From Oceaniglobus indicus (lineage in GTDB: Bacteria; Pseudomonadota; Alphaproteobacteria; Rhodobacterales; Rhodobacteraceae): a stretch of 64,000 nucleotides of DNA. Position 1 is the first letter of the stretch. Every line of letters starts with the position of its first letter. The DNA lies in contig NZ_NMZM01000009.1 in the NCBI RefSeq assembly GCF_002751875.1, positions 1 to 64,000 on the forward strand, read 5' to 3'. This document shows positions 54,945 through 64,000 of this stretch, piece by piece. The position numbers and the translations under genes are program-made. The notes beneath the pieces are model-generated. The model was not told the origin of the DNA, searched no databases, and worked only from the letters and a program-made list of their open reading frames with translations.

Positions 54945-55442
54945 GTGTACGGAGTGTTCATCGGCGAACACGACAACAAGATCGACACCAAGGGCAGGGT
55001 GTCGATACCGGCCGATTTCCGTCGCGTGATCGAAGAGGGCGACCCCAAGTGGGAACCCGGCAAGAACGCGACGATGGCCATCGTCTATGGCGATGCAAAG
55101 CGCAATTACCTCGAAGTTTTTCCCGTCGCCGACCTTCTCAAGGTGTTGAAGGCCGTCGCGCGGATGCCGCGTGGATCGGCCAAGAGCCAGAGCCTGCGCG
55201 AACTTTACGCCCAGAAAACGCTGTATGCGACGCTCGACGATACGGGTCGTATCGTGCTGAGCGCGAAGCTGCGCGAGAAACTCGGGCTCACCGACATGGC
55301 CAAGGTCGTCGGCAGCGTCGATACCTTCGAGATCTGGAACCCGGCCAGCTATGACACCGAAGGCGTCACCAACCTCAAGGCCGAGGATGACTTTGATCCC
55401 GATCTCGACGCATCGGTCTGGTTGGCGGGCGACGTGGATTGA
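54945..55442 (+). CDS. mraZ: Transcriptional regulator MraZ
   Basis: A 165-residue protein with two AbrB-like domains, each with its signature: [14 protein letters not shown] and [14 protein letters not shown]. MraZ binds TGGGN repeats and represses its own cell-division operon. There is no ATG near the conserved start; I use GTG at 54945 ([16 protein letters not shown]), with AAGGA about ten bases before it. It opens the dcw cluster; rsmH starts 4 bases after the stop. Confidence 0.93.
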   Translation: MYGVFIGEHDNKIDTKGRVSIPADFRRVIEEGDPKWEPGKNATMAIVYGDAKRNYLEVFPVADLLKVLKAVARMPRGSAKSQSLRELYAQKTLYATLDDTGRIVLSAKLREKLGLTDMAKVVGSVDTFEIWNPASYDTEGVTNLKAEDDFDPDLDASVWLAGDVD

Positions 55443-55446
55443 TCCG

Positions 55447-56451
55447 ATGATGTCCGGCGCTCCTGAAAACCCCAAGAAACCACATGTTCCCGTGCTGTTA
55501 CGCCCGCTTCTTCACGTGCTCGGGCCACTCTCGGGCGTGTGGCTTGACGGCACGTTCGGCGCTGGCGGCTATGCGCGTGGCCTGCTGGACGCAGGCGCGG
55601 ACCGGGTGATCGGCGTGGATCGCGATCCGGCCGTCTTCACCATGGCCGCACAATGGGCCGGCGCCTACGGCAACCGGCTGCACATGGTCGAGGGCACCTT
55701 CGGCCAGCTTGACACTTATGCGGATGCGCCGCTGGACGGCGTGGTTCTGGATCTCGGGGTCAGTTCGATGCAGCTGGACCAGGCCCACCGGGGGTTTTCG
55801 TTCCAGAAGGACGGACCGCTCGACATGCGGATGGGCGGCGACGTGCCGTCGGCCGCCGACCTGGTGAACGACGCCGACGAGGAAACGCTGGCGTCGATCC
55901 TGTTTCATTACGGCGAGGAACGTGCCTCGCGCCGGATCGCGCGGGCCATCGTCAAGATCCGCGCCGAGGGCCGGATCGAGACGACGCGCCACCTGGCCCG
56001 GATCGTCGAAGGCTGCCTGCCGCGGGCCAAACCGGGGCAGAGCCATCCGGCCACCCGCAGCTTCCAGGCGATCCGCATCGCCGTGAACGACGAGTTCGGC
56101 GAACTGGTCGCCGGCCTCGAGGCCGCGGAACGGGCGCTGAAGCCGGGCGGTCGCCTGGCTGTCGTCAGCTTTCATTCGCTCGAGGACCGCGTCGTCAAGC
56201 GGTTCCTGAGTGCGCGGTCCGGTGGGGGCGGGCGGGCCAACCGCCACCTGCCCGAAACCGAGGCCGACGCGCCGCGCTTTGAGCGGCTGTCCAAGGCCAT
56301 CGGCCCCGACGACCGCGAACTTGAAGAGAACCCGCGCGCCCGTTCGGCCCGCCTTCGGGTGGCAACCCGCACCGACGCACCGGCCGGCCCGGTGGATCGT
56401 GGCGCGCTGGGATTGCCGAAATTCGACCATCTGGGGGATCGTCGCACATGA
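55447..56451 (+). CDS. rsmH: 16S rRNA m4C1402 methyltransferase
   Basis: The 334-residue protein methylates N4 of C1402 in 16S rRNA. It has the SAM sites [16 protein letters not shown] and VIGVDRDP, the [18 protein letters not shown] loop and [14 protein letters not shown] near the C-terminus. Two ATGs are adjacent at 55447 and 55450. It overlaps ftsL by four bases. Confidence 0.97.
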   Translation: MMSGAPENPKKPHVPVLLRPLLHVLGPLSGVWLDGTFGAGGYARGLLDAGADRVIGVDRDPAVFTMAAQWAGAYGNRLHMVEGTFGQLDTYADAPLDGVVLDLGVSSMQLDQAHRGFSFQKDGPLDMRMGGDVPSAADLVNDADEETLASILFHYGEERASRRIARAIVKIRAEGRIETTRHLARIVEGCLPRAKPGQSHPATRSFQAIRIAVNDEFGELVAGLEAAERALKPGGRLAVVSFHSLEDRVVKRFLSARSGGGGRANRHLPETEADAPRFERLSKAIGPDDRELEENPRARSARLRVATRTDAPAGPVDRGALGLPKFDHLGDRRT

Positions 56452-56798
56452 AATCCATTTTATACATCCTCTCGGCCATGGCCGTCATGGGGCTGGCGTT
56501 CTGGGCCTATCAGGAGAACTACAAGACCCAGCAATCCTTGCGGGTTGTCGAGCGGCTTCAGGGCGAGATCGGCAAGCGGCGCGAAGCCATTGCGATCCTG
56601 CGGGCCGAATGGGCCTATCTGAACCGTCCCGACCGTCTGCGCGATCTGGCCGGGCTGAATTTCGAACGCCTGGGGTTGCTGCCGCTGACCCCTGAACAAT
56701 TCGCCCGCGTCGATCAGATCGCCTTTCCGGTGCGCGCCGTGCCGTTCGATCTGCAAGGCACCGTTCTGACCAGTGGCGAAGAGGAGCAGCAGCCATGA
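56448..56798 (+). CDS. ftsL: Cell division protein FtsL
   Basis: A 116-residue bitopic protein: an N-terminal membrane segment ([18 protein letters not shown]), then a periplasmic coiled coil ([20 protein letters not shown]) and [20 protein letters not shown], a conserved end in alphaproteobacterial FtsL. It joins FtsB/FtsQ and activates FtsWI. It overlaps both neighbours as ATGA. Confidence 0.93.
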   Translation: MKSILYILSAMAVMGLAFWAYQENYKTQQSLRVVERLQGEIGKRREAIAILRAEWAYLNRPDRLRDLAGLNFERLGLLPLTPEQFARVDQIAFPVRAVPFDLQGTVLTSGEEEQQP

Positions 56799-58585
56799 TC
56801 CGCACCCCGCTGCGCCCGCTGGCGCGTATCCTGAAAGCGCGCGAAACCGGCGAAAACCCCGATGCGATCGAGGCCGAGAACCTGCGTCTGCGCCGCGAGG
56901 AACACCGCGACCGCGACCGGTTGCAGGCGGAAACGCGGCTTTTGGTGCTTTCGGTGGTGTTTTTCTGCGCTTTTGGCGTCATCGGCGCGCGGATGGGCCT
57001 GTTGGCGGCATCGGTGCCGGAAGAACCCCGTGCCCAGGCCGGCGGCGCGGCCATCGTCGCGCAACGATCGGACATCACCGACCGCAACGGCCGGATCCTG
57101 GCCACGAACATGTTCACCCATTCGCTTTATGCCCAGCCGCCGCTGATGATCGACAAGGCCAAGGCGGCCAAGGAGCTGGCGGCGATCTTTCCCGAGATGG
57201 ACGAAGAGAAACTGCTGAAGGACTTTTCGGGCAAGCGCAAGTTCCTGTGGATCCGCAAGAAGCTCAGCCCCGAGCAAAAGCAGGCGGTGCATGACATCGG
57301 CGATCCCGGCCTGCTGTTCGGCCCGCGCGAGATGCGGCTTTACCCGAACGGCGCGCTTGCGGCCCATGTTCTGGGCGGTGCCACCTTCGGGCGCGAGGGT
57401 GTCCATTCGGCCGAGGTGATCGGCGTGGCCGGTGTCGAGAAGGCGTTCGACGATTATCTGCGCGACCCCGCGCAAGAGGGCCGGCCGCTGCAACTGTCGA
57501 TCGATCTGACGGTGCAATCGGCCATGCGCGAGGTGCTTTACGGCGGCATGAAGCTGATGAACGCCAAGGGCGCCGCGGCGGTTCTGATGGATGTCTACAC
57601 CGGCGAGATCGTTTCGATGGTGTCGCTGCCCGACTTCGACCCCAACGACCGCCCGCGCCAGTTGATCAAGGGTGACCCCGCCGACAGCCCGCTGTTCAAC
57701 CGCGCGGTGCAGGGGGTCTATGAGTTGGGTTCAACCTTCAAGATCTTCACGACGGCGCAGGCGATGGAACTGGGGCTGGTCGGGGCGGAAACCATGGTCG
57801 ACGCCGACGCGCCGATGCGGTGGGGCAAATTCACCATTCGCGAATACCGCAACCACAACTATGGCCCCAAGCTGTCGGTCACCGACGTCATCGTCAAATC
57901 GTCCAACGTCGGCACGGCGCGGCTGGCCATGCGCATCGGCAACACCCGCCAGAAGGAATTCATGGCGCAGCTCGGCCTGCTCGAAGCGACGCCGGTGGAA
58001 CTGGTCGAGGCGCCGGGGGCGGCGCCGATCTATCCGTCGAACTGGAGCGAGATCTCGACCATCACCGCGTCCTATGGCCATGGCATCGCCGCGTCGCCGC
58101 TGCACCTGGCGGCGGCCTATTCATCGCTTCTGAACGGCGGCACGCTGGTCCGGCCGACGCTGCTCAAGCAACGCACGGTCGAACCCGGTCCGCGGATCGT
58201 GTCCCAAGCGGTGTCGGCCGCGTCGCGCGAAATGCTGCGCCAGGTGATCGTGCGCGGCACCGCCAGCTTCGGCGCGGTTCCGGGCTATGAGGTGGGCGGC
58301 AAGACCGGCACGGCGGAAAAACCCAAGCCGAACGGCGGATATTATGCCGAAAAGAACATCAACACCTTCGCTTCGGTGTTCCCGGTGTCGGACCCCAAAT
58401 ACGTCCTGATCGTGTCGATGGACGAGGCGGCGGACACCTCGGGTGACAAGCCCAAGCGCACCGCCGGCTGGACGGCCGTTCCCGTGGCGGCGGAAGTCAT
58501 CCGCCGCACCGCGCCGCTTCTGGGGCTTCCGCCGATCATTGAAACGTCGGACGTATCCGCGTTAACACTCACATCATCCGAGTGA
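56795..58585 (+). CDS. ftsI: Septal peptidoglycan transpeptidase FtsI (PBP3)
   Basis: The 596-residue class B PBP has a cytoplasmic tail, one membrane segment (about residues 47-68), a pedestal domain and the transpeptidase domain with STFK (in YELGSTFKIFT), SSN (in VKSSNVGTARL) and KTGT (in GGKTGTAEK). It cross-links septal peptidoglycan. The start overlaps ftsL by four bases. Confidence 0.97.
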   Translation: MIRTPLRPLARILKARETGENPDAIEAENLRLRREEHRDRDRLQAETRLLVLSVVFFCAFGVIGARMGLLAASVPEEPRAQAGGAAIVAQRSDITDRNGRILATNMFTHSLYAQPPLMIDKAKAAKELAAIFPEMDEEKLLKDFSGKRKFLWIRKKLSPEQKQAVHDIGDPGLLFGPREMRLYPNGALAAHVLGGATFGREGVHSAEVIGVAGVEKAFDDYLRDPAQEGRPLQLSIDLTVQSAMREVLYGGMKLMNAKGAAAVLMDVYTGEIVSMVSLPDFDPNDRPRQLIKGDPADSPLFNRAVQGVYELGSTFKIFTTAQAMELGLVGAETMVDADAPMRWGKFTIREYRNHNYGPKLSVTDVIVKSSNVGTARLAMRIGNTRQKEFMAQLGLLEATPVELVEAPGAAPIYPSNWSEISTITASYGHGIAASPLHLAAAYSSLLNGGTLVRPTLLKQRTVEPGPRIVSQAVSAASREMLRQVIVRGTASFGAVPGYEVGGKTGTAEKPKPNGGYYAEKNINTFASVFPVSDPKYVLIVSMDEAADTSGDKPKRTAGWTAVPVAAEVIRRTAPLLGLPPIIETSDVSALTLTSSE

Positions 58586-58597
58586 GGCGAGGCAGAC

Positions 58598-60097
58598 ATG
58601 GGCGAACACGACGGCAACGGGCGCACCGAAACCCTGGCAGGCCTGGGGCTGACCGCCGCCCAGGGGCGCGAGGCCCGGATCACCAATCTGGCCGTCGACA
58701 GCCGACAGGTGCGCCCCGGCACGCTGTTCGCCGCATTGCCGGGGGTCCGCGTCCATGGCGCCACGTTCGTTCAGACCGCGCTTGAACAGGGGGCGACGGC
58801 GATCCTGACCGACCGCGACGGTGCCGCGCTGGCGGCCGACGCGCTGGCCGCATCGGACGCCGCGCTGATCGTGGCCGAGGATCCGCGCCAGACCCTGGCC
58901 TATGCCGCCGCATTGTGGTTCGAACATCAGCCGGGCACGATCACGGCAACAACCGGCACCAACGGCAAGACGTCGGTCGCGACCTTCACGCGCCAGATCT
59001 GGCAGGCGCTGGGCGAAGAAGCGGTGAACCTCGGCACCACCGGGGTCGAGGGCGCCTATCGCGCGCCGCTGCGCCACACGACGCCCGAACCGATCACGCT
59101 GCACGCCATGCTGGCCGAACTGGACGCGTCGGGCATCACCCATGTGGCGATGGAGGCGTCCAGTCACGGTCTGGCCCAGCGCCGCCTTGACGGCGTGCGT
59201 CTGACGGCGGCCGCCTTCACCAACTTCAGCCAGGACCATCTGGATTATCACGCGGACTTCGATGAATACTTCATGGCCAAGGCCGGACTGTTCGACCGCG
59301 TGCTGCCCGAAGACGCCATCGCCGTGATCAACATCGACGATCCGCGCGGCGCCGACATGGCGCTGATCGCCGAGTCGCGCGGCCAGGATGTGCTGCGCGT
59401 GGGGCAGGGCGACACCGCAGCGCTGCGCATCCTGGGTCAGCGGTTTGACGTGACGGGCCAGGATCTGCGGTTTTCGTGGAACGGCGCGGTGCGACAGGTG
59501 CGTCTGAACCTGATCGGCGGCTTTCAGGCGGCGAACGTCCTGGCCGCGGCCGGTCTGGTCATTGCCTGTGGCGAAGACCCCGCGCGCGTGTTCGACACCC
59601 TGACCGACCTGGTTACGGTTCCCGGCCGCATGCAACTGGCCGCGACGCGCGACAACGGCGCGGCGGTTTTCGTCGATTACGCCCACACCCCCGATGCGCT
59701 GGCCACGGCATTGTCGAACCTGCGCCCCCACGTCATGGGCCGTCTGATCGTGGTCTATGGTGCGGGCGGCGACCGCGACCGGGGCAAACGCCCGCTGATG
59801 GGGGCCGAGGCCGCGAAATACGCCGATGTGCGGATCGTCACCGACGACAACCCCAGAACGGAAACCCCGGCCGAAATCAGGGCGCAGATCCTCGACGCCG
59901 ATCCCGACGCGATCGAGGTCGGCGACCGCGCCGAAGCCATCCTGCGCGGGGTCGACATGCTGCAACCCGGCGACGCGCTGCTGATCGCGGGCAAGGGGCA
60001 CGAGACGGGCCAGACCGTGGGTGATGACGTGTTCCCCTTCGATGACGTCGAACAGGCCAGCGTCGCGGTTGCCGCCCTCGACGGATACCCCGCATGA
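58598..60097 (+). CDS. murE: UDP-MurNAc-tripeptide synthetase MurE
   Basis: Adds meso-diaminopimelate to UDP-MurNAc-L-Ala-D-Glu. The 499-residue ligase has the P-loop TGTNGKTSVATFT, AMEASSHGLAQRRLDG and the DNPR motif (TDDNPRTETPAEI) that marks the meso-DAP type. Start with GAGGCAGAC upstream. It overlaps murF by four bases. Confidence 0.97.
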   Translation: MGEHDGNGRTETLAGLGLTAAQGREARITNLAVDSRQVRPGTLFAALPGVRVHGATFVQTALEQGATAILTDRDGAALAADALAASDAALIVAEDPRQTLAYAAALWFEHQPGTITATTGTNGKTSVATFTRQIWQALGEEAVNLGTTGVEGAYRAPLRHTTPEPITLHAMLAELDASGITHVAMEASSHGLAQRRLDGVRLTAAAFTNFSQDHLDYHADFDEYFMAKAGLFDRVLPEDAIAVINIDDPRGADMALIAESRGQDVLRVGQGDTAALRILGQRFDVTGQDLRFSWNGAVRQVRLNLIGGFQAANVLAAAGLVIACGEDPARVFDTLTDLVTVPGRMQLAATRDNGAAVFVDYAHTPDALATALSNLRPHVMGRLIVVYGAGGDRDRGKRPLMGAEAAKYADVRIVTDDNPRTETPAEIRAQILDADPDAIEVGDRAEAILRGVDMLQPGDALLIAGKGHETGQTVGDDVFPFDDVEQASVAVAALDGYPA

Positions 60098-61575
60098 GCG
60101 CGCTCTGGACCGCGGCCGAGGCCGTTGCCGCCACCGGTGGCCGCACGACCCGTGACTGGCAGGCAACCGGCGTGTCCATCGATACCCGCACCCTGCAACC
60201 GGGCGATTTGTTCGTAGCCCTGAAGGACCAGCGCGACGCCCACGACTTCGTCGCACAGGCGTTGGCGCAGGGGGCGGCAGCCGCGCTTGTCTCGCGGGTG
60301 CCGGACGGTGTCGGCGCCGACGCGCCCCTGCTGATCGTCGACGACGTGCTGCCCGCGCTTGTCGCCATGGGGCGCCACGCCCGCGCCCGCACGACGGCGA
60401 AGGTGATCGCTGTCACGGGTTCCGTCGGCAAGACCTCGGCCAAGGAGATGCTGCGCACCCTGCTTACGCCCCAGGGTCGCACCCATGCCGCCGAAGCCAG
60501 CTACAACAACCACTGGGGCGTGCCGCTGACCCTGGCGCGGATGCCCGCCGACGCCGATTTCGCCATCGTCGAGATCGGCATGAACCACCCCGGCGAAATC
60601 GCGCCGCTCTCGGCCATGGCCGCGCCCGATGTCGGGTTCATCACCACCATCGCCGCCGCCCATCTTGAGGCGTTCGATGACCTGGACGGAATCGCCCGCG
60701 AAAAGGCGGCGATCTTCTCGGGCATGGCCCCGGGCGGTGCGGCCATCGTGAACCTCGATCTGCCACAGACGCCGATCCTGACCGCGGCCGCCGAACGCGC
60801 CGGTCTGCGTGTCATCGGCTTCGGGGCCGATCCGGCGGCGATGTTCCGCCTCGCCTCGGCCAGGCCGGCGGCCGGTACCACGGTGGTGCAGGCGCACCAT
60901 GGCGACGAGGCGCTGCTGTTCAAGGTGATGACCGGGGGGCAGCACTTCGCGATGAACGCTCTGGGCGCCATCGCCGCGGCCGAGGCGGTGGGCGCCGACC
61001 TCGGACGGCTGACCGGCGACATCGGGCGCTGGCACCCGCCACAGGGGCGCGGCACCCGAGAAACCATCGTGCTGGATCCGGCCGAGCCGCACCGCAGCAT
61101 CGAACTCATCGACGACGCCTTCAATGCCAATCCGGCCTCGATGGCCGCCGCGCTCGAGGTGCTGGCCGACAGCACGCCCACCGACAACACTGGCCGCATC
61201 GCGCGCGGACGGCGCATCGCGATCCTTGGCGACATGCTGGAACTGGGGCCCGACGCGGGTGCCATGCACCTGGCACTGGGCGATCTCGACAGCCTCCGCC
61301 AGATCGACGTGATCCATGCCGTCGGCCCCCTGATGAAGCCGCTGTTCAACAGCCTGCCCGAACACATGCGCGGCAGATGGGTCGAAAGCGCGTCCGATCT
61401 TGCGAGCCGCGCGCGTGATCTGGTGGATGCGGGCGACATCGTGCTGGTCAAGGGATCCAAGAGCATCAAGGTCAGCCTTGTTGTTGACGCGATCCGCAAA
61501 TTGGGCCATCGCACGCCCGATACCGGCAGGGTGCCGGACGACAACGATGGGCCGGGCGCCCGCAAGGGGACGTAA
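60094..61575 (+). CDS. murF: UDP-MurNAc-tripeptide-D-Ala-D-Ala ligase MurF
   Basis: Adds D-Ala-D-Ala to make the pentapeptide. The 493-residue protein has the P-loop TGSVGKTSAKEMLRTLL, EIGMNHPGEIAPLS and DDAFNANPASMAAAL with ILGDMLELG. The start overlaps murE as ATGA and mraY follows by three bases. Confidence 0.97.
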   Translation: MSALWTAAEAVAATGGRTTRDWQATGVSIDTRTLQPGDLFVALKDQRDAHDFVAQALAQGAAAALVSRVPDGVGADAPLLIVDDVLPALVAMGRHARARTTAKVIAVTGSVGKTSAKEMLRTLLTPQGRTHAAEASYNNHWGVPLTLARMPADADFAIVEIGMNHPGEIAPLSAMAAPDVGFITTIAAAHLEAFDDLDGIAREKAAIFSGMAPGGAAIVNLDLPQTPILTAAAERAGLRVIGFGADPAAMFRLASARPAAGTTVVQAHHGDEALLFKVMTGGQHFAMNALGAIAAAEAVGADLGRLTGDIGRWHPPQGRGTRETIVLDPAEPHRSIELIDDAFNANPASMAAALEVLADSTPTDNTGRIARGRRIAILGDMLELGPDAGAMHLALGDLDSLRQIDVIHAVGPLMKPLFNSLPEHMRGRWVESASDLASRARDLVDAGDIVLVKGSKSIKVSLVVDAIRKLGHRTPDTGRVPDDNDGPGARKGT

Positions 61576-61578
61576 CAG

Positions 61579-62664
61579 GTGCTGTATTGGTTGACCGGGC
61601 TTTCTGACGGCGGGGATGTTTTCAACCTCTTCCGCTATATCACGTTCCGCGCCGGAGCGGCCTTCTTCACCGCGCTGGTCTTCGGGTTCGTCTTCGGACG
61701 CCCCCTGATCGATCTTTTGCGCCGCCGCCAGCGCAACGGCCAGCCGATCCGCACCGACGGCCCCGAAGGCCATATCATCGCCAAGGCGGGCACGCCCACC
61801 ATGGGCGGGCTGCTGATCCTGTCGGCGCTGGTGTTTTCCACCCTGCTCTGGGCGCGGCTCGACAATCCCTATGTCTGGATGGTGCTGTTCGTGACGGTCG
61901 GCTTCGGGTTGATCGGATTTGCCGACGACTATTCGAAGGTGACCAAGAACTCCCACGCCGGCCTGTCCGGCAAGGCGCGTCTGGCCATCGGTTTTGCCAT
62001 CGCCGCCGCCGCGTCGATCTGGGCGGCCTGGCATCATCCGCCCGACCTCAGCTACAATCTGGCGGTTCCGGTCTTCAAGAACGTGCTGCTGCACCTCGGC
62101 TATTTCTTCATCCCCTTCGCGATGTTCGTGATTGTCGGCGCGGCCAACGCGGTGAACCTGACCGACGGGTTGGACGGCCTCGCGATCATGCCGGTGATGA
62201 TCGCGGCGGGCACGCTTGGCGTTATCGCCTATGCCGTGGGCCGGGTCGATTTCACCGATTACCTCGAAGTGCATTACGTGCCCGGCACCGGCGAGCTGCT
62301 GATCTTCACGGCGGGCCTGATCGGCGGGGGGCTCGGGTTCCTGTGGTACAACGCGCCCCCGGCGGCCGTGTTCATGGGCGATACCGGATCGCTGGCCCTG
62401 GGCGGCGCGCTGGGTGCAATCGCGGTGGCGATCAAGCACGAACTGGTGCTGGGCATCGTCGGCGGCCTGTTCGTGGTCGAAGCGCTGTCGGTCATCATCC
62501 AGGTGCTGTATTTCAAGCGCACCGGCAAGCGCGTGTTCCTCATGGCGCCGATCCACCACCACTTCGAAAAACGCGGCTGGGCCGAACCGCAGATCGTGAT
62601 TCGCTTCTGGATCATATCCCTGATTCTGGCACTGATCGGGTTGGCCACGCTTAAGCTGCGTTGA
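61579..62664 (+). CDS. mraY: Phospho-MurNAc-pentapeptide transferase MraY
   Basis: Transfers phospho-MurNAc-pentapeptide to undecaprenyl phosphate to give lipid I. The 361-residue protein has about ten membrane helices and the sites [23 protein letters not shown] and [13 protein letters not shown], which hold the catalytic Asp and His residues. The start is a GTG at 61579, three bases after murF. Confidence 0.96.
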   Translation: MLYWLTGLSDGGDVFNLFRYITFRAGAAFFTALVFGFVFGRPLIDLLRRRQRNGQPIRTDGPEGHIIAKAGTPTMGGLLILSALVFSTLLWARLDNPYVWMVLFVTVGFGLIGFADDYSKVTKNSHAGLSGKARLAIGFAIAAAASIWAAWHHPPDLSYNLAVPVFKNVLLHLGYFFIPFAMFVIVGAANAVNLTDGLDGLAIMPVMIAAGTLGVIAYAVGRVDFTDYLEVHYVPGTGELLIFTAGLIGGGLGFLWYNAPPAAVFMGDTGSLALGGALGAIAVAIKHELVLGIVGGLFVVEALSVIIQVLYFKRTGKRVFLMAPIHHHFEKRGWAEPQIVIRFWIISLILALIGLATLKLR

Positions 62665-62686
62665 CGCCCGCAAAAGCGGCCGCGCG

Positions 62687-62710
62687 GTTTTTTCTTGCCG
62701 AAAATACTCA
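62687..62710 (+). repeat. Dispersed intergenic motif, copy 4
   Basis: TTTTTTCTTGCCGAAAATACTC differs from the copy after sufE by one base. It lies in the gap between mraY and murD, 20 bases after the mraY stop. Confidence 0.6.
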
Positions 62711-62809
62711 CTCCGCGCTTTGACACCATGCGCCACCATCGAAGAGGCAGCGCGCGCTGGAACGCGCCACTTTGACGCGCTACCAGGACGGAAAACCAAG
62801 GGGGGCATC

Positions 62810-64000
62810 ATGATACCGGTCAGGGGTTACGAGAATGCGAAGGTCGCCGTGCTGGGGCTCGGCCGTTCGGGCCTTGCCAGCGCGCGTGCGCTGGAGGCGG
62901 GCGGCGCGCACGCCCTGTGCTGGGACGACAGCCCCGAATCCCGCGCCGCCGCCGAGGAGGGCGGGCTCACCCTGCACGACCTGACGCGGGCCGAGGCCTT
63001 CGACGGGATCGCGGCGTTGATCGTCTCGCCCGGCATCCCGCACCTCTATCCCGAACCCAACCGCATCATCGCCCGCGCCTGGGAGGCGGGCGTGCCCGTC
63101 GACAACGACATCGGCCTATTCTTCCGCTCGCTCGCGGCCGGCGACTGGGATCAATACGACAGCGCACCGCGTATCGTGGCGATCACCGGCAGCAACGGCA
63201 AATCGACAACCTCGGCCCTGATCCACCACATCCTGATCGAAAACGGCCGGACCAGCCAGCTGGCCGGCAACATCGGCCGCGGCGTGCTGGACATCGATCC
63301 GCCGGGCGACGGCGGGGTGGTGGTGCTGGAACTCAGCTCGTACCAGACCGAACTTGCGCGCGCCCTGACGCCCGATGTGGCCGTGTTCACGAACCTCTCG
63401 CCCGACCACCTCGACCGCCACGGCGGCATTGGCGGGTATTTCGCGGCCAAGCGCCGCCTGTTCGCCGAAGGCGGGCCGGATCGCGCGGTGATCGGCGTCG
63501 ACGAACCCGAGGGCCAATACATGGCCAACCAGATGGTCGAAACCGCCGCCGACGACCGATTGATCCGGATTTCGGTCGAGCGCAAGCTGACCGGGCCGGG
63601 CTGGAGCGTGCAGGCAAAAAAGGGATTCCTGACCGAGACGCGCAAACACCGCCAGATCGCCACCGTCGATCTGCGCGACATCAAGGGCCTCCCCGGCACC
63701 CACAACCACCAGAACGCCTGTGCCGCCTACGGCGTCGCGCGCACGCTGGGCCTTGCGCCGCGCGCCATCGAACAGGCGTTCCACAGCTTTGCCGGTCTGC
63801 CCCATCGCAGCCAGACGGTGGGCGAAAAGGACGGCGTGCGCTTCGTCAACGACAGCAAGGCGACGAACGTGGACAGCGCCGAACAGGCGCTCAAGGCGTT
63901 CCGCAAGATCCGCTGGATCGCCGGAGGGCTTGGCAAGGACGGCGGCATCGCGTCCCTCGCCCCCTATCTCGGCGACGTGCGCAAGGCCTATCTCATCGGC
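62810..64000 (+). CDS. murD: UDP-MurNAc-L-Ala D-glutamate ligase MurD (partial, cut by window end)
   Basis: Adds D-Glu to UDP-MurNAc-L-Ala. The visible 397 residues have the N-terminal Rossmann loop [20 protein letters not shown], the P-loop [22 protein letters not shown] and the C-terminal [10 protein letters not shown] and [14 protein letters not shown]. The family is about 460 residues long, so some 60 residues lie beyond the window. The ATG at 62810 has GGGGGG upstream. Confidence 0.96.
   Translation, partial: MIPVRGYENAKVAVLGLGRSGLASARALEAGGAHALCWDDSPESRAAAEEGGLTLHDLTRAEAFDGIAALIVSPGIPHLYPEPNRIIARAWEAGVPVDNDIGLFFRSLAAGDWDQYDSAPRIVAITGSNGKSTTSALIHHILIENGRTSQLAGNIGRGVLDIDPPGDGGVVVLELSSYQTELARALTPDVAVFTNLSPDHLDRHGGIGGYFAAKRRLFAEGGPDRAVIGVDEPEGQYMANQMVETAADDRLIRISVERKLTGPGWSVQAKKGFLTETRKHRQIATVDLRDIKGLPGTHNHQNACAAYGVARTLGLAPRAIEQAFHSFAGLPHRSQTVGEKDGVRFVNDSKATNVDSAEQALKAFRKIRWIAGGLGKDGGIASLAPYLGDVRKAYLIG

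Overview
The window is a GC-rich chromosomal segment of an alphaproteobacterium, most likely a marine member of the Rhodobacteraceae (Roseobacter group). The evidence is the protein style of the housekeeping genes, a separate PurS/PurQ pair, an alphaproteobacterial-type RNase E with an acidic insertion in its S1 domain, a DUF1476 (ATPase inhibitor zeta) gene, a split cobalamin-dependent methionine synthase, and a DUF1127 gene followed by CCUCCUCCC-loop RNAs of the Rhodobacter CcsR type.

Layout. 1-2024 is a decayed flank downstream of a CAU tRNA gene: a 5'-truncated sigma factor, an IS3-family orfA fragment that interrupts a secreted-protein gene, and one small hypothetical gene. 2059-6556 holds purM-purN, RNase D, a lipoprotein and sufE. 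6678-13205 is a mixed block with two parts of a split methionine synthase (corrinoid protein and homocysteine methyltransferase), a DUF1638 protein, YbjQ, GST, a radical SAM protein and a GNAT enzyme. 13358-16116 is a purine operon, purC-purS-[alcohol dehydrogenase]-purQ. 16156-19269 is a DctB/DctD-like two-component system. 19740-22373 is rne, followed by tusA, ccdA, a membrane hydrolase coupled to a cytochrome P450, and eno. 27707-33049 carries a lipid kinase-like protein, a phosphoesterase, a Fur-family regulator, a PhzF protein, a TerB-like protein and a Na+/H+ antiporter.

33270-37369 is an operon for 5-oxoproline cleavage (pxpA-pxpB-pxpC) with a phosphonate monoester hydrolase/sulfatase-like gene. 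37345-42989 is a carboxylate uptake and catabolism locus: thioesterase, FAH-family protein, TRAP transporter, SDR and a convergent GntR/FCD regulator with matching operator candidates. Then come tRNA-Gly, pyruvate carboxylase, a PAS protein, DUF2945, DUF488, an FMN hydroxy-acid dehydrogenase and a UvrD/PcrA helicase with an SOS box.

The most unusual part is 52393-53249. On the minus strand a small DUF1127 protein gene (CcaF1-like) is followed directly by ten hairpins, each showing CCUCCC or CCUCCUCCC in its loop. They alternate short and long and so form five tandem two-hairpin CcsR/cuckoo-type RNAs, ending in a terminator that is itself the tenth hairpin. Next to it lies a decayed Mrp/ApbC ATPase pseudogene. 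The window ends in the dcw cell-wall/division cluster mraZ-rsmH-ftsL-ftsI-murE-murF-mraY-murD (cut by the window edge), preceded by an AT-rich leader with three direct-repeat MraZ boxes and a perfect DnaA box.
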